Assembly: GCA_963811585.1 (NCBI GenBank) | Contig: CAWERR010000006.1 | Location: 62,001-126,000, forward strand | Direction: 5' to 3' | Length of the DNA stretch: 64,000 nt | Source of the DNA: JACDHG01 sp963811585 | Lineage (GTDB): Bacteria; Actinomycetota; Actinomycetes; Propionibacteriales; Nocardioidaceae | In this document: in pieces, positions 23,959 through 33,279 of the stretch | How the letters are laid out: every line of letters begins with the position of its first letter | Numbering within the stretch: the first letter of the stretch is position 1 | The notes under the pieces: generated by a model | What the model saw: only the letters and a program-made list of their open reading frames with translations | Database searches by the model: none | Told to the model about the DNA's origin: nothing | Position numbers and translations under genes: made by a program

Positions 23959-25380
23959 ATGGTGAGCCAACCCGCACCCCTCGTACTTCACCCCGACCGC
24001 TTGCTGCCGGCGGAGCCCAAGGTCCGGGCGATCGCCAGGCAGTTGTACGACGCCGTGCGGGAACTGCCGATCATTTCCCCACACGGTCACGTCGACCCAC
24101 GGATTTTGGTCGACGACGAGCCGTTCCGCGACCCCGCGGACCTGTTCGTGACTCCTGACCACTACGTCACCCGGCTGCTGCACGCCAGCGGGGTGCCGCT
24201 GGACACCCTCGGTGTCGGGCAGGGGCCGTTGCCCGAAGCGAAGGCCCGTGAGGTCTGGAGACAGCTGTGTTCACACTGGCATGTGTTCCGAGGCACGCCG
24301 GTCCGATACTGGTTGGAGTCGGAACTCGCGGAGATCTTCGAGATCACCGTGCGGCCTTCCGCGGAGACCGCCGACGCGATCTACGACTCCTTAGCGCAGC
24401 GGCTGGCGCAGCCGGCCTACCGACCCAGGGCCCTCTTCGAGCGGTTCCGTATCTCCGTGATGGCGACGACGGATGACCCGCGCGACGACCTCTCTGCACA
24501 CGCCGCGTTGGCGGCCGACGACGCGTGGTCCGGGCGCGTCATCCCGACGTTCCGGCCGGACAAGTATCTGGAGCCTTCTTACTCGGATTGGCCGACGCAC
24601 GTCGCTCGGCTGGGCGAGGTGGCCGGTGTCGACACCGCGAGCTACGCGGGTTGGGTGGAGGCGATGCAAGAGCGCCGGGCGTACTTCATGGCGCACGGGG
24701 CGACCTCCGCTGACCACAGCCACGAGGACGTGGGCACCACTCCGCTCGAGCCGGCCGATGCCGAGCGGATCTATGCAGCGGGGCTCGCCGGCACAGCCTC
24801 GACGAATGACTGCATTGCCTTGCGCCGGCACATGCTGCTGGAGATGGCGCGGATGTCCACCGAGGATGGCCTGACGATGACCCTGCATCCAGGTGTACGT
24901 CGCAACCACCACCGGCCCACGTTCGAGAAATACGGCGCCGACACCGGACATGACATGCCCCTGCGCGGCGACTTCACCGACCCGCTGCGGCCGTTGCTAG
25001 AGCGATACGGCACCCACCCCAACCTGCGCCTCGTGCTGTTCACCCTCGATGAGACGGTGTTCTCCCGCGAGCTCGCCCCGTTGGCCGGTTTCTACCCTGC
25101 TGTCTTCGTCGGCGCGCCCTGGTGGTTCCTCGACGCTCCGGAGGCGGTGCGGCGCTTCCGTGCGGCGGTCACGGAGAGCGGCGGGTTCACCCGGACGTCC
25201 GGATTCATCGACGACACTCGAGCGTTCTGCTCGATCCCGGCTCGCCACGACATGTCGCGTCGGCTGGATAGTGGCTTCCTGGCCCAGCTGGTCGCCGAAC
25301 ACCGGCTCGACGAGGACGAGGCGACTGAGGTGGCGATCGACCTCGTCACAAAGCGCCCGCAGGAGGTATTCAAACTGTGA
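23959..25380 (+). CDS. uxaC: Uronate isomerase
   Basis: It converts glucuronate to fructuronate and galacturonate to tagaturonate. 473 residues. ISPHGHVDPRIL (residues 39-50) carries the HxH metal motif of the amidohydrolase-like barrel. FRGTPVRYWLESEL, IRRHMLLEMARMSTEDGLTMTLHPGVRRNHH-like and GFIDDTRAFCSIPARHDMSRR are hallmark UxaC segments. It starts at ATG 23959. The 98 bp to the divergent LarA-like gene should hold both promoters. The stop overlaps the fructuronate reductase start. Confidence 0.94.
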   Translation: MVSQPAPLVLHPDRLLPAEPKVRAIARQLYDAVRELPIISPHGHVDPRILVDDEPFRDPADLFVTPDHYVTRLLHASGVPLDTLGVGQGPLPEAKAREVWRQLCSHWHVFRGTPVRYWLESELAEIFEITVRPSAETADAIYDSLAQRLAQPAYRPRALFERFRISVMATTDDPRDDLSAHAALAADDAWSGRVIPTFRPDKYLEPSYSDWPTHVARLGEVAGVDTASYAGWVEAMQERRAYFMAHGATSADHSHEDVGTTPLEPADAERIYAAGLAGTASTNDCIALRRHMLLEMARMSTEDGLTMTLHPGVRRNHHRPTFEKYGADTGHDMPLRGDFTDPLRPLLERYGTHPNLRLVLFTLDETVFSRELAPLAGFYPAVFVGAPWWFLDAPEAVRRFRAAVTESGGFTRTSGFIDDTRAFCSIPARHDMSRRLDSGFLAQLVAEHRLDEDEATEVAIDLVTKRPQEVFKL

Positions 25381-26747
25381 GCGAACTGCGGCGCGAGCGT
25401 TCAGCCGCGCCCGTGCGGATGGTGCACCTGGGTCTCGGTAACTTCCACCGCGCTCACCAGGCCTGGTACACCGATCGCGCGCCGGACGCCGCCGCTTGGG
25501 GCTACGCCGCCTTCACCGGTCGTAAGCCCGATCTGGCTGATGCCCTGTCCGCCCAGGACGGCCTCTACACGCTGGTCACCCGTGCTCGAGACGCTGACCG
25601 GTTCGATGTGCTGAGCAGCATCAGCCGTGCCCACGCGGCTTCCAACCATGCGGCCTGGCTGGGCTATCTCGCCGCGCCTGAGGTGTCCGTGGTCACGTCC
25701 ACCGTGACCGAAGCAGGATATGCGCGAGGCGACGACGGTCGGCTCGATCGCTCCCGGCCGGAGGTGCAGGCTGACAGCGAGTCACTGCGCGCGGACCTGG
25801 CCGCGCCGGTGCGGACGGCGCCGGCCAAGCTGCTCGCGGGGCTGGCGGCTCGCCGCAGGGCCGACGCTGGACCTATTGCCCTCGTGCCTTGCGACAATCT
25901 GCCCGAGAATGGGGCCGCGGTCGAACGGGTGGTTCGCGATCTCGCCGAGTCGGTCGACCCCACGCTGCTGCCGTGGTTGGAGGAGAACGTCTCCTATGTA
26001 ACGACGATGGTCGACCGGATCACCCCAGCGACTACGTCGGACGACGTTCGCACCGTCGTCGAGGCGACTGGTCGTGACGACCGCGTCCCGGTAGCCACCG
26101 AGCCCTTCAGCGAGTGGGTGCTCAGCGGCACCTTCGGCGTCGCTCGGCCGCGCTGGGAGGATTCCGGCGCAACGTTCACCGACGACATCGGACCGTTCGA
26201 GCAACGGAAGCTGTGGTTGCTCAACGGTGGTCACTCGCTCCTGGCCTACGCGGGAACGATCCGCGGTCACGCCACAGTGGCTGATGCGATGGCCGACGAC
26301 ACCTGCCGGACCTGGCTGGAGCACTGGTGGGCCGAGGCGTCGACCCACCTGGCCCTGCCTGCCGACCAACTGGCCACCTACCGCGACGCCCTGGTCGACA
26401 GGTTCGCCAACCCGCGCATGCGTCACCTCCTGAACCAGATCGCGGCCGACGGCTCACAGAAGTTACCGGTGCGAATACTGCCGGCCTTGCGTCTGGAGCG
26501 GGACGCTGGTCGGCTGCCGCAGGGGGCGACCCGGGCGATTGCCGCCTGGGTGTGCCACCTACGCGGCATCGGCGCACCGGTGACCGACGCCCGCGCCCAG
26601 GAAGTGGTGCCGCTCGCCGCCGGCGAGCTGCCGGTCGCCGTACGGGCCGTCCTCGGCGCGCTCGACCCGGCGGTCGCTGACGATGATGACGTCGTCGCCG
26701 CCGTGCTGACGCACGTCGGCGAGCTCACCCGCTCGCAGCAGCGTTGA
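25377..26747 (+). CDS. uxuB: Mannitol-dehydrogenase-family reductase, probable fructuronate reductase
   Basis: 456 residues. The N-terminal Rossmann motif is VRMVHLGLGNFHRAHQAWYTDRA. DNLPENGAAVERVVRDLAES and SYVTTMVDRITPATT are family signatures, and KLWLLNGGHSLLAYAG carries the catalytic-Lys region (K..L.NG.HS). It reduces fructuronate to mannonate (UxuB) or a related ketonate. Coupling to UxaC by a GTGA overlap supports the uronate role. The next enzyme, mannonate dehydratase, is not in the window. Confidence 0.88.
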   Translation: MSELRRERSAAPVRMVHLGLGNFHRAHQAWYTDRAPDAAAWGYAAFTGRKPDLADALSAQDGLYTLVTRARDADRFDVLSSISRAHAASNHAAWLGYLAAPEVSVVTSTVTEAGYARGDDGRLDRSRPEVQADSESLRADLAAPVRTAPAKLLAGLAARRRADAGPIALVPCDNLPENGAAVERVVRDLAESVDPTLLPWLEENVSYVTTMVDRITPATTSDDVRTVVEATGRDDRVPVATEPFSEWVLSGTFGVARPRWEDSGATFTDDIGPFEQRKLWLLNGGHSLLAYAGTIRGHATVADAMADDTCRTWLEHWWAEASTHLALPADQLATYRDALVDRFANPRMRHLLNQIAADGSQKLPVRILPALRLERDAGRLPQGATRAIAAWVCHLRGIGAPVTDARAQEVVPLAAGELPVAVRAVLGALDPAVADDDDVVAAVLTHVGELTRSQQR

Positions 26748-26764
26748 GAACGACAGCCCAACGT

Positions 26765-27631
26765 TCAGAACAACTCGCCGAAGCCGATCTCACGCAGGTG
26801 ATCGCGGGACATCGCGAGGGACTCGAATGGATCGCGGCCGTACGTGTCGTCCTGCTCAACGAACAGGTACTCCGCGCCGCTCGCCAGGGCCTGGTCGATG
26901 ATCGGCTTCCAATCGAAGTTGCCCGCGCCAACCTCGGCAAACTGCACCACCCCCATAAAGGCAGCCATGAACGCGGCGCTGTCACCGGCGGCCATCGCTT
27001 CCACTGCGGTGGGGGGCACCGGGCCGATCCGGTAGTCCTTGAGGTGCACGAGCCCGACTCGTCCGGCGTACTGGGCGAGAACATCGACCGGGTTGAGGCC
27101 GCCGCGGTGAATCCAGTGAACGTCCAGCTCGAGCCCGATATCCGGTGCGGTCTCGACGATGATGTCGAGCAGGTGCCGCCCGTCAAACTTCGCGAACTCA
27201 ACGTGGTGGTTGTGATAGTAAAGTGTGATGCCTTCGCCCTGCAGGCGGAGTGCGAGCTCGTTGGCTTTCTTCGCGAAGTCGATAACGAGGTCGAGAGAGC
27301 CCATCGCCTCGAACGGCAGCATGCCGATCCGCACGATTGAAGTGTCGAGGGCCTTGCAGTCGGCGACGACCTTCTCGAAGTTGTTCGTCAGGGACTCGGA
27401 AGCTGCCCCTTGAGGAGTGGTCAGCGGCGCAGACAGGGCGACGACCTGAACTCCGAGCTCGTCTTGGGCCCGCTGCATCTCCGCGACGTTGCCGGGCGTC
27501 ATCGGCACCTGCGAGATCTCAATAGCGCGGTAACCCGCCTCGCTCACCTTGCGCAAGGTCTCGTACGCGCCGATCTCGCCGAAGGAGTTCTTGATGGTGA
27601 TGGATTGGACGCCGATCTTCGCCACAGTCAC
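26765..27631 (-). CDS. Sugar phosphate isomerase/epimerase (xylose-isomerase-like TIM barrel)
   Basis: 288 residues. Barrel-strand ends with candidate metal ligands are YRAIEISQVPM (Glu), LYYHNHHVEFAKFDG (His-Asn-His and Glu), IGLELDVHWIHRGG (Glu, Asp, His), LVHLKDY (His) and LFVEQDDTYGRDP (Glu). The pattern NHxxEF and D.xW is typical of the IolE/IolI-like subgroup acting on keto-sugars or inosose. The gene reads away from a MocA-type oxidoreductase in the same direction, 52 bp downstream. Substrate unknown. Confidence 0.82.
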   Translation of the reverse strand: MTVAKIGVQSITIKNSFGEIGAYETLRKVSEAGYRAIEISQVPMTPGNVAEMQRAQDELGVQVVALSAPLTTPQGAASESLTNNFEKVVADCKALDTSIVRIGMLPFEAMGSLDLVIDFAKKANELALRLQGEGITLYYHNHHVEFAKFDGRHLLDIIVETAPDIGLELDVHWIHRGGLNPVDVLAQYAGRVGLVHLKDYRIGPVPPTAVEAMAAGDSAAFMAAFMGVVQFAEVGAGNFDWKPIIDQALASGAEYLFVEQDDTYGRDPFESLAMSRDHLREIGFGELF

Positions 27632-27683
27632 GCCGCCTTCTTGCAGTCCCTGAGTAGGTGTTGATCAGTTGAAGGTGCTGGCA

Positions 27684-28757
27684 TCAGAGCGTGACGACCT
27701 CTCCGGTCTTGGCCGACTCGTAGATCGCTCGAACGAGCTCGACTGCTTGGCGGCCCGCGAGCCCGTCGACCAGTGGCGCCCGGCCCTCCTCGACGGCATC
27801 GATGAAGTCAAGCAGTTGCAAGCGGTGAGCTTCGCCCCAGACGTCGGCCGGGTCGACTGGTGTGGTCAACTCTTCGTCCACCGCCGTGGTGGCGGCGCGC
27901 GTGCCTCCCATCGCAACCTGCAAAGCATGCGCGTTCGCGCTCTCGCCGCCGAGTGGCTCTTTGTCGAGAACGGCGAGTGTCGCCAGCCGGTCACCCTCGA
28001 TGACGGCGCTGCCGTTGGTCCCGTGCACCGCCAGCCGCGCCGGGAACCCGGGGTAGGCACTCGTTGATGCGACAACGGTGCCGAGGGCATCGTTGTCGAA
28101 CACGATGGTGGCGCAGATGACGTCCTCCACCTCGACTCGCTCGTGTGCCGCCGTGCGTGCCTGGGCGTAGACGGATCGCACAGGCCCGCACGTCCAGCGC
28201 AGCAGGTCCACGGTGTGCACACTTTGGTTCATCAGGCAGCCCCCGCCGTCAAACTCCCAGGTCCCGCGCCAGTCGCCGGAGTCGTAGTACTCCTGCGTCC
28301 GGAACCACGGCACCTGGCAGTTCGCCAGGATAAGCCGGCCAAGGTCGCCGTCGAGGATGGACTTCTTGACCAGTTGGGACGCCGGGTCGAAGCGGTGCTG
28401 GCAGATGACCCCGAGGGTCGAGCCGGATGAGCGTTGGGCGTCGAGCAATCGTTCGCACCCCTCGACGTCGACCTCCATCGGCTTCTCGATCAAGACGTGC
28501 TTGCCGGCGAGAAGGCCCGGCACGCCCACATCGGCGTGCAGGCCGCTTGGCGTACAGACGATGATCGCATCGACCGCAGGGTCGGCCAGGACGTCGGGAA
28601 GGGCCGCAACACGGCTGTCGAACTCCTCGGCCAAGGCAGCTGCTCTCGCTGGTATGACGTCGCAGCAACAGACGAGCTCGGCACGAGGCCCCAGCTGACG
28701 AAGTGCCCGGGCGTGCGTCGGCGCGATTGCCCCGCAGCCGATCAGTGCAAACCTCAA
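27684..28757 (-). CDS. Gfo/Idh/MocA-family oxidoreductase
   Basis: 357 residues from TTG 28757, which has AGGAAGTAGGG in front. A GTG at 28829 overlapping the upstream stop is possible but adds 24 Arg/Ser-rich residues before the Rossmann fold. Motifs are LRFALIGCGAIAPTHARAL, VCTPSGLHADVG, KHVLIEKPMEVDVEGC and GGGCLMNQSVHTVDLLRWTCG, with the His-Asp catalytic pair. It is likely an NAD(P)-dependent sugar dehydrogenase or oxidoreductase of a keto-sugar pathway. It stands in a minus-strand run of three with two TIM-barrel isomerases. Confidence 0.85.
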   Translation of the reverse strand: MRFALIGCGAIAPTHARALRQLGPRAELVCCCDVIPARAAALAEEFDSRVAALPDVLADPAVDAIIVCTPSGLHADVGVPGLLAGKHVLIEKPMEVDVEGCERLLDAQRSSGSTLGVICQHRFDPASQLVKKSILDGDLGRLILANCQVPWFRTQEYYDSGDWRGTWEFDGGGCLMNQSVHTVDLLRWTCGPVRSVYAQARTAAHERVEVEDVICATIVFDNDALGTVVASTSAYPGFPARLAVHGTNGSAVIEGDRLATLAVLDKEPLGGESANAHALQVAMGGTRAATTAVDEELTTPVDPADVWGEAHRLQLLDFIDAVEEGRAPLVDGLAGRQAVELVRAIYESAKTGEVVTL

Positions 28758-28825
28758 AGAAGCCCTACTTCCTGATGGGCTGCTCGAGCGGCCATGAGTT
28801 GTCCTTCGAGGGCGGAATGGCTGCT

Positions 28826-29653
28826 TCACTGATAGGGGATGCCCTCGGCATCCAAGATTGCCGTGAACGCTTTGGTGGCACGGATGAAGTTGTCTTGGCC
28901 GGAGAACCCACCAAGTTGGTGCCTAGTAGCCAGGTGCGGCTCCATAGAGAAGAAGCCGTCGAAGCCGTCGGTAGCCAGTGCGCGCATGGTCTCCCGGATC
29001 CGGCCGTCGCCCTCGCCGGCCGGCACCACCTCACCGGTGCCCAGTGTCGCGTCTTTGATCTGCATGTAGTCGGTGAAAGGGCGTAGCAGCTCGTAGGCAT
29101 CAGGGAAGGGTACGACGCCGCACTGAACGTAGTTGGCGGTGTCCCACGTGAGCCTGAGAGCGGGAGAGTCGACGGTCGTCACGAGGTCGTGGACCCGGGC
29201 CGGAACATCGCCGAAGATGTCCTTCTCGTTCTCGTGCAGCAAGATGACATCCCCCGCCATCGCCCTCTCCGCGAGTGCCGACAAGCGTCGCATCACCTCG
29301 TCGCGGTGGTCCGCGGGCTTCTGTTCCTGGGTGAGGAAGAAGGAGAAGACACGGATAAACGGAGCGCCTAACTCACGTGCAACCTCCACCGCACGCTCCA
29401 TCCGCAAGAGGTGCGCATCGAAGTCCTCCTCGATGTTGATCTTCCCGATCGGGGAACCGATCGACGACACTTCGATGCCATGCTCGGTGAGAATGCGATT
29501 GACGTCGGCAACTTGTTCGTCGGTCAGGTCGAGCACGTTGCAATCCCACGCACTCCGTAGCTCGACGTACCGGATTCCGAGTTCACCAAGCACCCTGCAC
29601 TGGGTGGCGGGGTCGGGGTCGATCTCGTCAGCGAACCCGGATAGCGTCCACAT
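28826..29653 (-). CDS. Sugar phosphate isomerase/epimerase (TIM barrel)
   Basis: 275 residues. Candidate ligands are YVELRSAW (Glu), VILLHENEKDIFGD (His, Glu), LRLTWDTANYVQCG (Asp), YMQIKDATLGTG and GFFSMEPHL (Glu). It is the first gene of the three-gene minus-strand run with the MocA oxidoreductase and the second isomerase. The divergent MocA gene at 29755 shares the ~100-bp control region 29654-29754. Substrate unknown; the superfamily call is secure. Confidence 0.84.
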   Translation of the reverse strand: MWTLSGFADEIDPDPATQCRVLGELGIRYVELRSAWDCNVLDLTDEQVADVNRILTEHGIEVSSIGSPIGKINIEEDFDAHLLRMERAVEVARELGAPFIRVFSFFLTQEQKPADHRDEVMRRLSALAERAMAGDVILLHENEKDIFGDVPARVHDLVTTVDSPALRLTWDTANYVQCGVVPFPDAYELLRPFTDYMQIKDATLGTGEVVPAGEGDGRIRETMRALATDGFDGFFSMEPHLATRHQLGGFSGQDNFIRATKAFTAILDAEGIPYQ

Positions 29654-29754
29654 CCTTACCCTCCGATCCGCTGGACAAGATCCGGCGATTGCGGGTCGAC
29701 ATTATCGCTGCCCAGGCAAGGACGTGTCAGGGGCAGCGGGGACAGGAGACGGTG

Positions 29755-30921
29755 ATGAACGGGGTGCGGCTGGGGATCATCGGCATGGGCCAGCAAGGCG
29801 GCATGTATGCCGGCGCGATCGCGCAGGGCATGGTCCCGCATATGTCGGTTGGCGCCATCTGTGAGACCGACCCGGCCAAGCGGGATGTCGTGCGACAGAA
29901 ATACCCCGGCGTTGCGATCCACGAGGACTACCTCGCGATGATCGGGAGCGGCGACGTCGATGCGATTGTCACCACGGTCCCGCACTACCTGCACCCGGAA
30001 ATGGCCATCGCGGCACTCGGGAGCGGTATCCACGCTCTCGTCGAGAAGCCGGCGGGCGTCTACACCAAGCAGGTCAACGAACTCATCGCTTTCGCGGCCA
30101 CCAAGCCAGAACTCACTTTCGGCATCATGTTCAACCAGCGGATGAACCCGCTTTACCAGAGGCTCAAAGCGATCGTCGACGCCGGCGAGATCGGCACGAT
30201 CCTTCGCACGAATTGGATCATCACCAATTGGTGGCGGCCGCAGGGCTACTACGACTCGAGTGGGTGGCGAGCCACCTGGGGCGGCGAGGGCGGCGGCGTC
30301 CTCGTGAACCAGGCACCGCACCAGCTCGACCTGTGGCAATGGATCTGCGGCGTCCCGAAGTCCGTCTACGCAAAGCTCGGCTACGGGATCGGGCGGGACA
30401 TCGTGGTCGAAAATGAGGTTACAGCGCTGGTCGACTATGGCGGCGGCGCCACCGGCACGCTCGTCACCTGCACGCACGACATGGCCGGCTCGGACCGGTT
30501 CGAGATCCTCGGCGACCAGGGAAAGATTGTCGTAGAGGACAGCAAGAAGGCGACCGTGACTCGACTGCGCAAGCGGGAGCCCGTCTTGAGCGCCGGGATG
30601 GACATGAGCGACGCCATGAAGCTCGCTGGTGGCCAGTTCGACCTCGACACGCTCTACACCCAAGAGACCTTCGAGGCCGAGTCTCCATGGAACAAACAGC
30701 ACGCCGACGTGCTGGAGAACTTCGCCCTCAACGTCATCGACGGGAAGCCGCTGATCGCTGCCGGCGCCGACGGAATACACGGGGTGCGCTTGGCCAACGC
30801 CATCCACCTGTCGAGCTGGACCGGTAAAGAGGTCCCCCTCGACTTCGACGAGGATCAGTACCTGTCCCTGCTCAACGACCGCATTCGCGAGGAGGGCAAG
30901 TTTCCCGAGCGCGAGTCGTGA
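29755..30921 (+). CDS. Gfo/Idh/MocA-family oxidoreductase
   Basis: 388 residues from ATG 29755, preceded by GGACAGGAG. Motifs are VRLGIIGMGQQGGMYAGAIAQG, VTTVPHYLHPEMAI, HALVEKPAGVYTKQVNEL, FGIMFNQRMNPLYQRLK and EGGGVLVNQAPHQLDLWQWICG. The N-terminal GMGQQG replaces the more usual GCGxxG. It is transcribed alone, divergent from the isomerase operon, so the four genes probably serve one pathway. The combination of two dehydrogenases and two isomerases fits oxidation-epimerisation of a sugar or cyclitol (inference). Confidence 0.86.
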   Translation: MNGVRLGIIGMGQQGGMYAGAIAQGMVPHMSVGAICETDPAKRDVVRQKYPGVAIHEDYLAMIGSGDVDAIVTTVPHYLHPEMAIAALGSGIHALVEKPAGVYTKQVNELIAFAATKPELTFGIMFNQRMNPLYQRLKAIVDAGEIGTILRTNWIITNWWRPQGYYDSSGWRATWGGEGGGVLVNQAPHQLDLWQWICGVPKSVYAKLGYGIGRDIVVENEVTALVDYGGGATGTLVTCTHDMAGSDRFEILGDQGKIVVEDSKKATVTRLRKREPVLSAGMDMSDAMKLAGGQFDLDTLYTQETFEAESPWNKQHADVLENFALNVIDGKPLIAAGADGIHGVRLANAIHLSSWTGKEVPLDFDEDQYLSLLNDRIREEGKFPERES

Positions 30922-30966
30922 ACCCGACGTCGCACCCACCGGCGCCGGTCAGTTGCCCGACTGGTC

Positions 30967-33279
30967 CTACGGCGAAGGGGAGAGGTGGAGGTCGAGGAAC
31001 TTGAGCAGCCGGGTGGTCGCGTCGGCGACGTTGCTCGGTGACCAGGTTTCCGTTCCGTGCCCTTCGCCGTTGTAGACGGCCAGGAGTGCTGTGCGGTTGA
31101 GTCGTTTGAGGGCGCTGAACATTTTTCCTGCTTCTGCGGCGGGGCACACCTGGTCGCTGCCGCCATGGAGAAGGAGCAGCGGCGTGTGGATGCGATCAGC
31201 ACGGTAGTACGGGGAGTTGTCGAGGTACCGTTGGAGGTCTGCCCAGGGGTGGGTGCCCATGCCGCCTTGACCGTTCTCGTACCACTCGGGGAACGGCGGA
31301 CTTTGGCGGCCGAAGTCCAGCCAGCCATAGCTGCCGGGTAGGTCGTAAACCCCGCTGATGGCCACCGCAGCGCGAAACATTTCGGTGCCGCTGATCACGG
31401 CCGCGCTCGCGTACGCGCCGTAAGAGTGACCCGCGAGTGCCACTCGTGCGGGGTCGATGTAGCCGAGTTCGGCGGCATGGTGGAGCTGCGGCACGAGGCC
31501 GTCCACGAGTTCTTGAACAGGGCCCCGGTCACCGACATCCGCTGCCCCGCGCGGCACTTCGGCAAGCAGGACTGCGTAGCCGCTGGCCAGAAGTGGCCAG
31601 ACCGGGAACCCTGAGGGGCTTCCACCGCCGAACTCGGAGGCGTAGCCGGACATGTTGCCGCCGGGATAGACCAACACCAACGCGGGGAGCCGATCACCGC
31701 GGGCGGTGCCTGCGGGGAGCAAGACCGTGGTCGTGGCATTCGTGCGACTTCCGTCGGATGACGGGACGGACGTCTCGACCGTGTCGACCGGCCCGAAGCG
31801 AGGATCCTCCAACCCGGACTCGAGCTGTGTGATCTGCCGGCTCCGTGTGCACGACTCATCGAAGACGTAGAGGTTGGCGGGATGGTCGAAGTCCTCGAAT
31901 CCCGCCACAAGGAACCGATGATCGGACGGCGCGCCCGCTGCATTGATCTGCGCGGCTTTCTGCCATGCGGTAGAGACCCGGCCTGTCGCAACGTCGATCC
32001 TCAGGAGCGCGACTTCAGCAGCCCCGCGTCGTTGGGCGATGGCGGTGACGACCCCGGGCTGCGGTTCCCACGTCGTCGCAGGGCTTTGGCCGACCAGGTC
32101 CAGGAACAGCAAACCTTCCGGCAGGGGAATGGTGCTCTCTGGTCCACCATTGAGCGGGACCACGGCAAGCCGCTGAGGACGAGGGTCGGCGTAGTCGTTC
32201 AGATCCAGCGGGTTCACACCGGCGATCACAGCCGTGCCGTCGCGAGTCACCTGCAATGGCGCGACGGTGAATTCGCCCAGTTCCACGGCAAGTTGTCGCG
32301 GTGCCCAGGTCGACTCCTCGGCCACGGCCGTCCACAGCTGCCGGTCCCGCACCCAGAACAGCTGGTCCCGGGTCGGATGCCAGATGTACGTGGCCAGGTA
32401 GACGTTGCCGAGTGGGACCGCGATCCGGTCGGCGACCAGGCTCACCTCACCACCCACAGACGGTACGAGGGCCAGATCGTGCACGCCGTAACCGACCGCT
32501 GCCTCCTTTTCCCGATCCTCCCGTGCCACCGACAAGTAGGACACCCAGCGACCGGTGGGTGACACCTGAGCGACGCTCGGCTTCGGCTCCGAGTCGGCTG
32601 ACACGACGATGCGCAGCGCCCCATCGCCGACCGAGACGGCGCCGACCGCGGCGTTGTTCTCCCGCATGTAGTGCGCATTCAGGTCGAGACCTGCACTCTG
32701 GTCTCCTTGTGCGCCCTCCGCGTCCACTTCGTACACCTGGACACCCGTAGCTTGGTCGGTCGCCACGTTCGGTTTGGGCGTCCGGTGAGGGCCGTGGGCA
32801 GGGACAATCGGCACGATGACCTCAGCACCGTCGGGTCGCCACTGGGGCTCATCGCCCACAACGAGGTGAGCCTTGATGCTCGCCTCACTGACCCGACGGG
32901 CCTGACCGGTGGAAACCTCGTAGATCCACAGGTGGGGGTTCCCGTGCTCGTCACAGTAGAAAGCCAGCCGTTGACCGTCCGGTGACCACGACGGCCGCCA
33001 CGAGTTTGCTCCGTCCGGTCCGACCGCCGTCGTCACGCCGCCATCGACGACCGCGACGAAAACACGCTGACCGATCGCCGACGCCGGCACACCGTTCGGC
33101 AGGAAACGCTGGCCACCCTGCGGTGGCTTCTCCGGTGGACAATTGACCTGGTAGGCGACCCTGGCACCGCTCGGGTCCAGCGTCAGTCGACAAGATCCGG
33201 CTCGCGAAAGGCCCGCTCTGCGAACCGCCGACTCGACGAAGGGAGCGACCGTTGGCACAGCCCCGTCTGAGCGAGTCAA
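30967..33279 (-). CDS. S9 (prolyl oligopeptidase)-family serine peptidase
   Basis: 770 residues from TTG 33279, which overlaps the stop of the xylulokinase gene (TTGA). A frame open further upstream runs through that gene and is ignored. The first ~480 residues are a beta-propeller with TolB-like repeats (SWRPSWSPDGQRLAFYCDEHGNPHLWIYEV). The C-terminal alpha/beta hydrolase has GHSYGAYAS (nucleophile Ser), GGSDQVCP (Asp) and GEGHGTETW (His). No signal peptide is seen. It is an odd partner for xylose genes. Its substrate could be a short peptide or an acylated sugar. Confidence 0.88.
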   Translation of the reverse strand: MTRSDGAVPTVAPFVESAVRRAGLSRAGSCRLTLDPSGARVAYQVNCPPEKPPQGGQRFLPNGVPASAIGQRVFVAVVDGGVTTAVGPDGANSWRPSWSPDGQRLAFYCDEHGNPHLWIYEVSTGQARRVSEASIKAHLVVGDEPQWRPDGAEVIVPIVPAHGPHRTPKPNVATDQATGVQVYEVDAEGAQGDQSAGLDLNAHYMRENNAAVGAVSVGDGALRIVVSADSEPKPSVAQVSPTGRWVSYLSVAREDREKEAAVGYGVHDLALVPSVGGEVSLVADRIAVPLGNVYLATYIWHPTRDQLFWVRDRQLWTAVAEESTWAPRQLAVELGEFTVAPLQVTRDGTAVIAGVNPLDLNDYADPRPQRLAVVPLNGGPESTIPLPEGLLFLDLVGQSPATTWEPQPGVVTAIAQRRGAAEVALLRIDVATGRVSTAWQKAAQINAAGAPSDHRFLVAGFEDFDHPANLYVFDESCTRSRQITQLESGLEDPRFGPVDTVETSVPSSDGSRTNATTTVLLPAGTARGDRLPALVLVYPGGNMSGYASEFGGGSPSGFPVWPLLASGYAVLLAEVPRGAADVGDRGPVQELVDGLVPQLHHAAELGYIDPARVALAGHSYGAYASAAVISGTEMFRAAVAISGVYDLPGSYGWLDFGRQSPPFPEWYENGQGGMGTHPWADLQRYLDNSPYYRADRIHTPLLLLHGGSDQVCPAAEAGKMFSALKRLNRTALLAVYNGEGHGTETWSPSNVADATTRLLKFLDLHLSPSP

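Noticed and set aside
29656..30939. 427-codon minus-strand frame opposite the MocA oxidoreductase gene
   Set aside because: It is a shadow of the plus-strand gene, with no motif or ribosome site.
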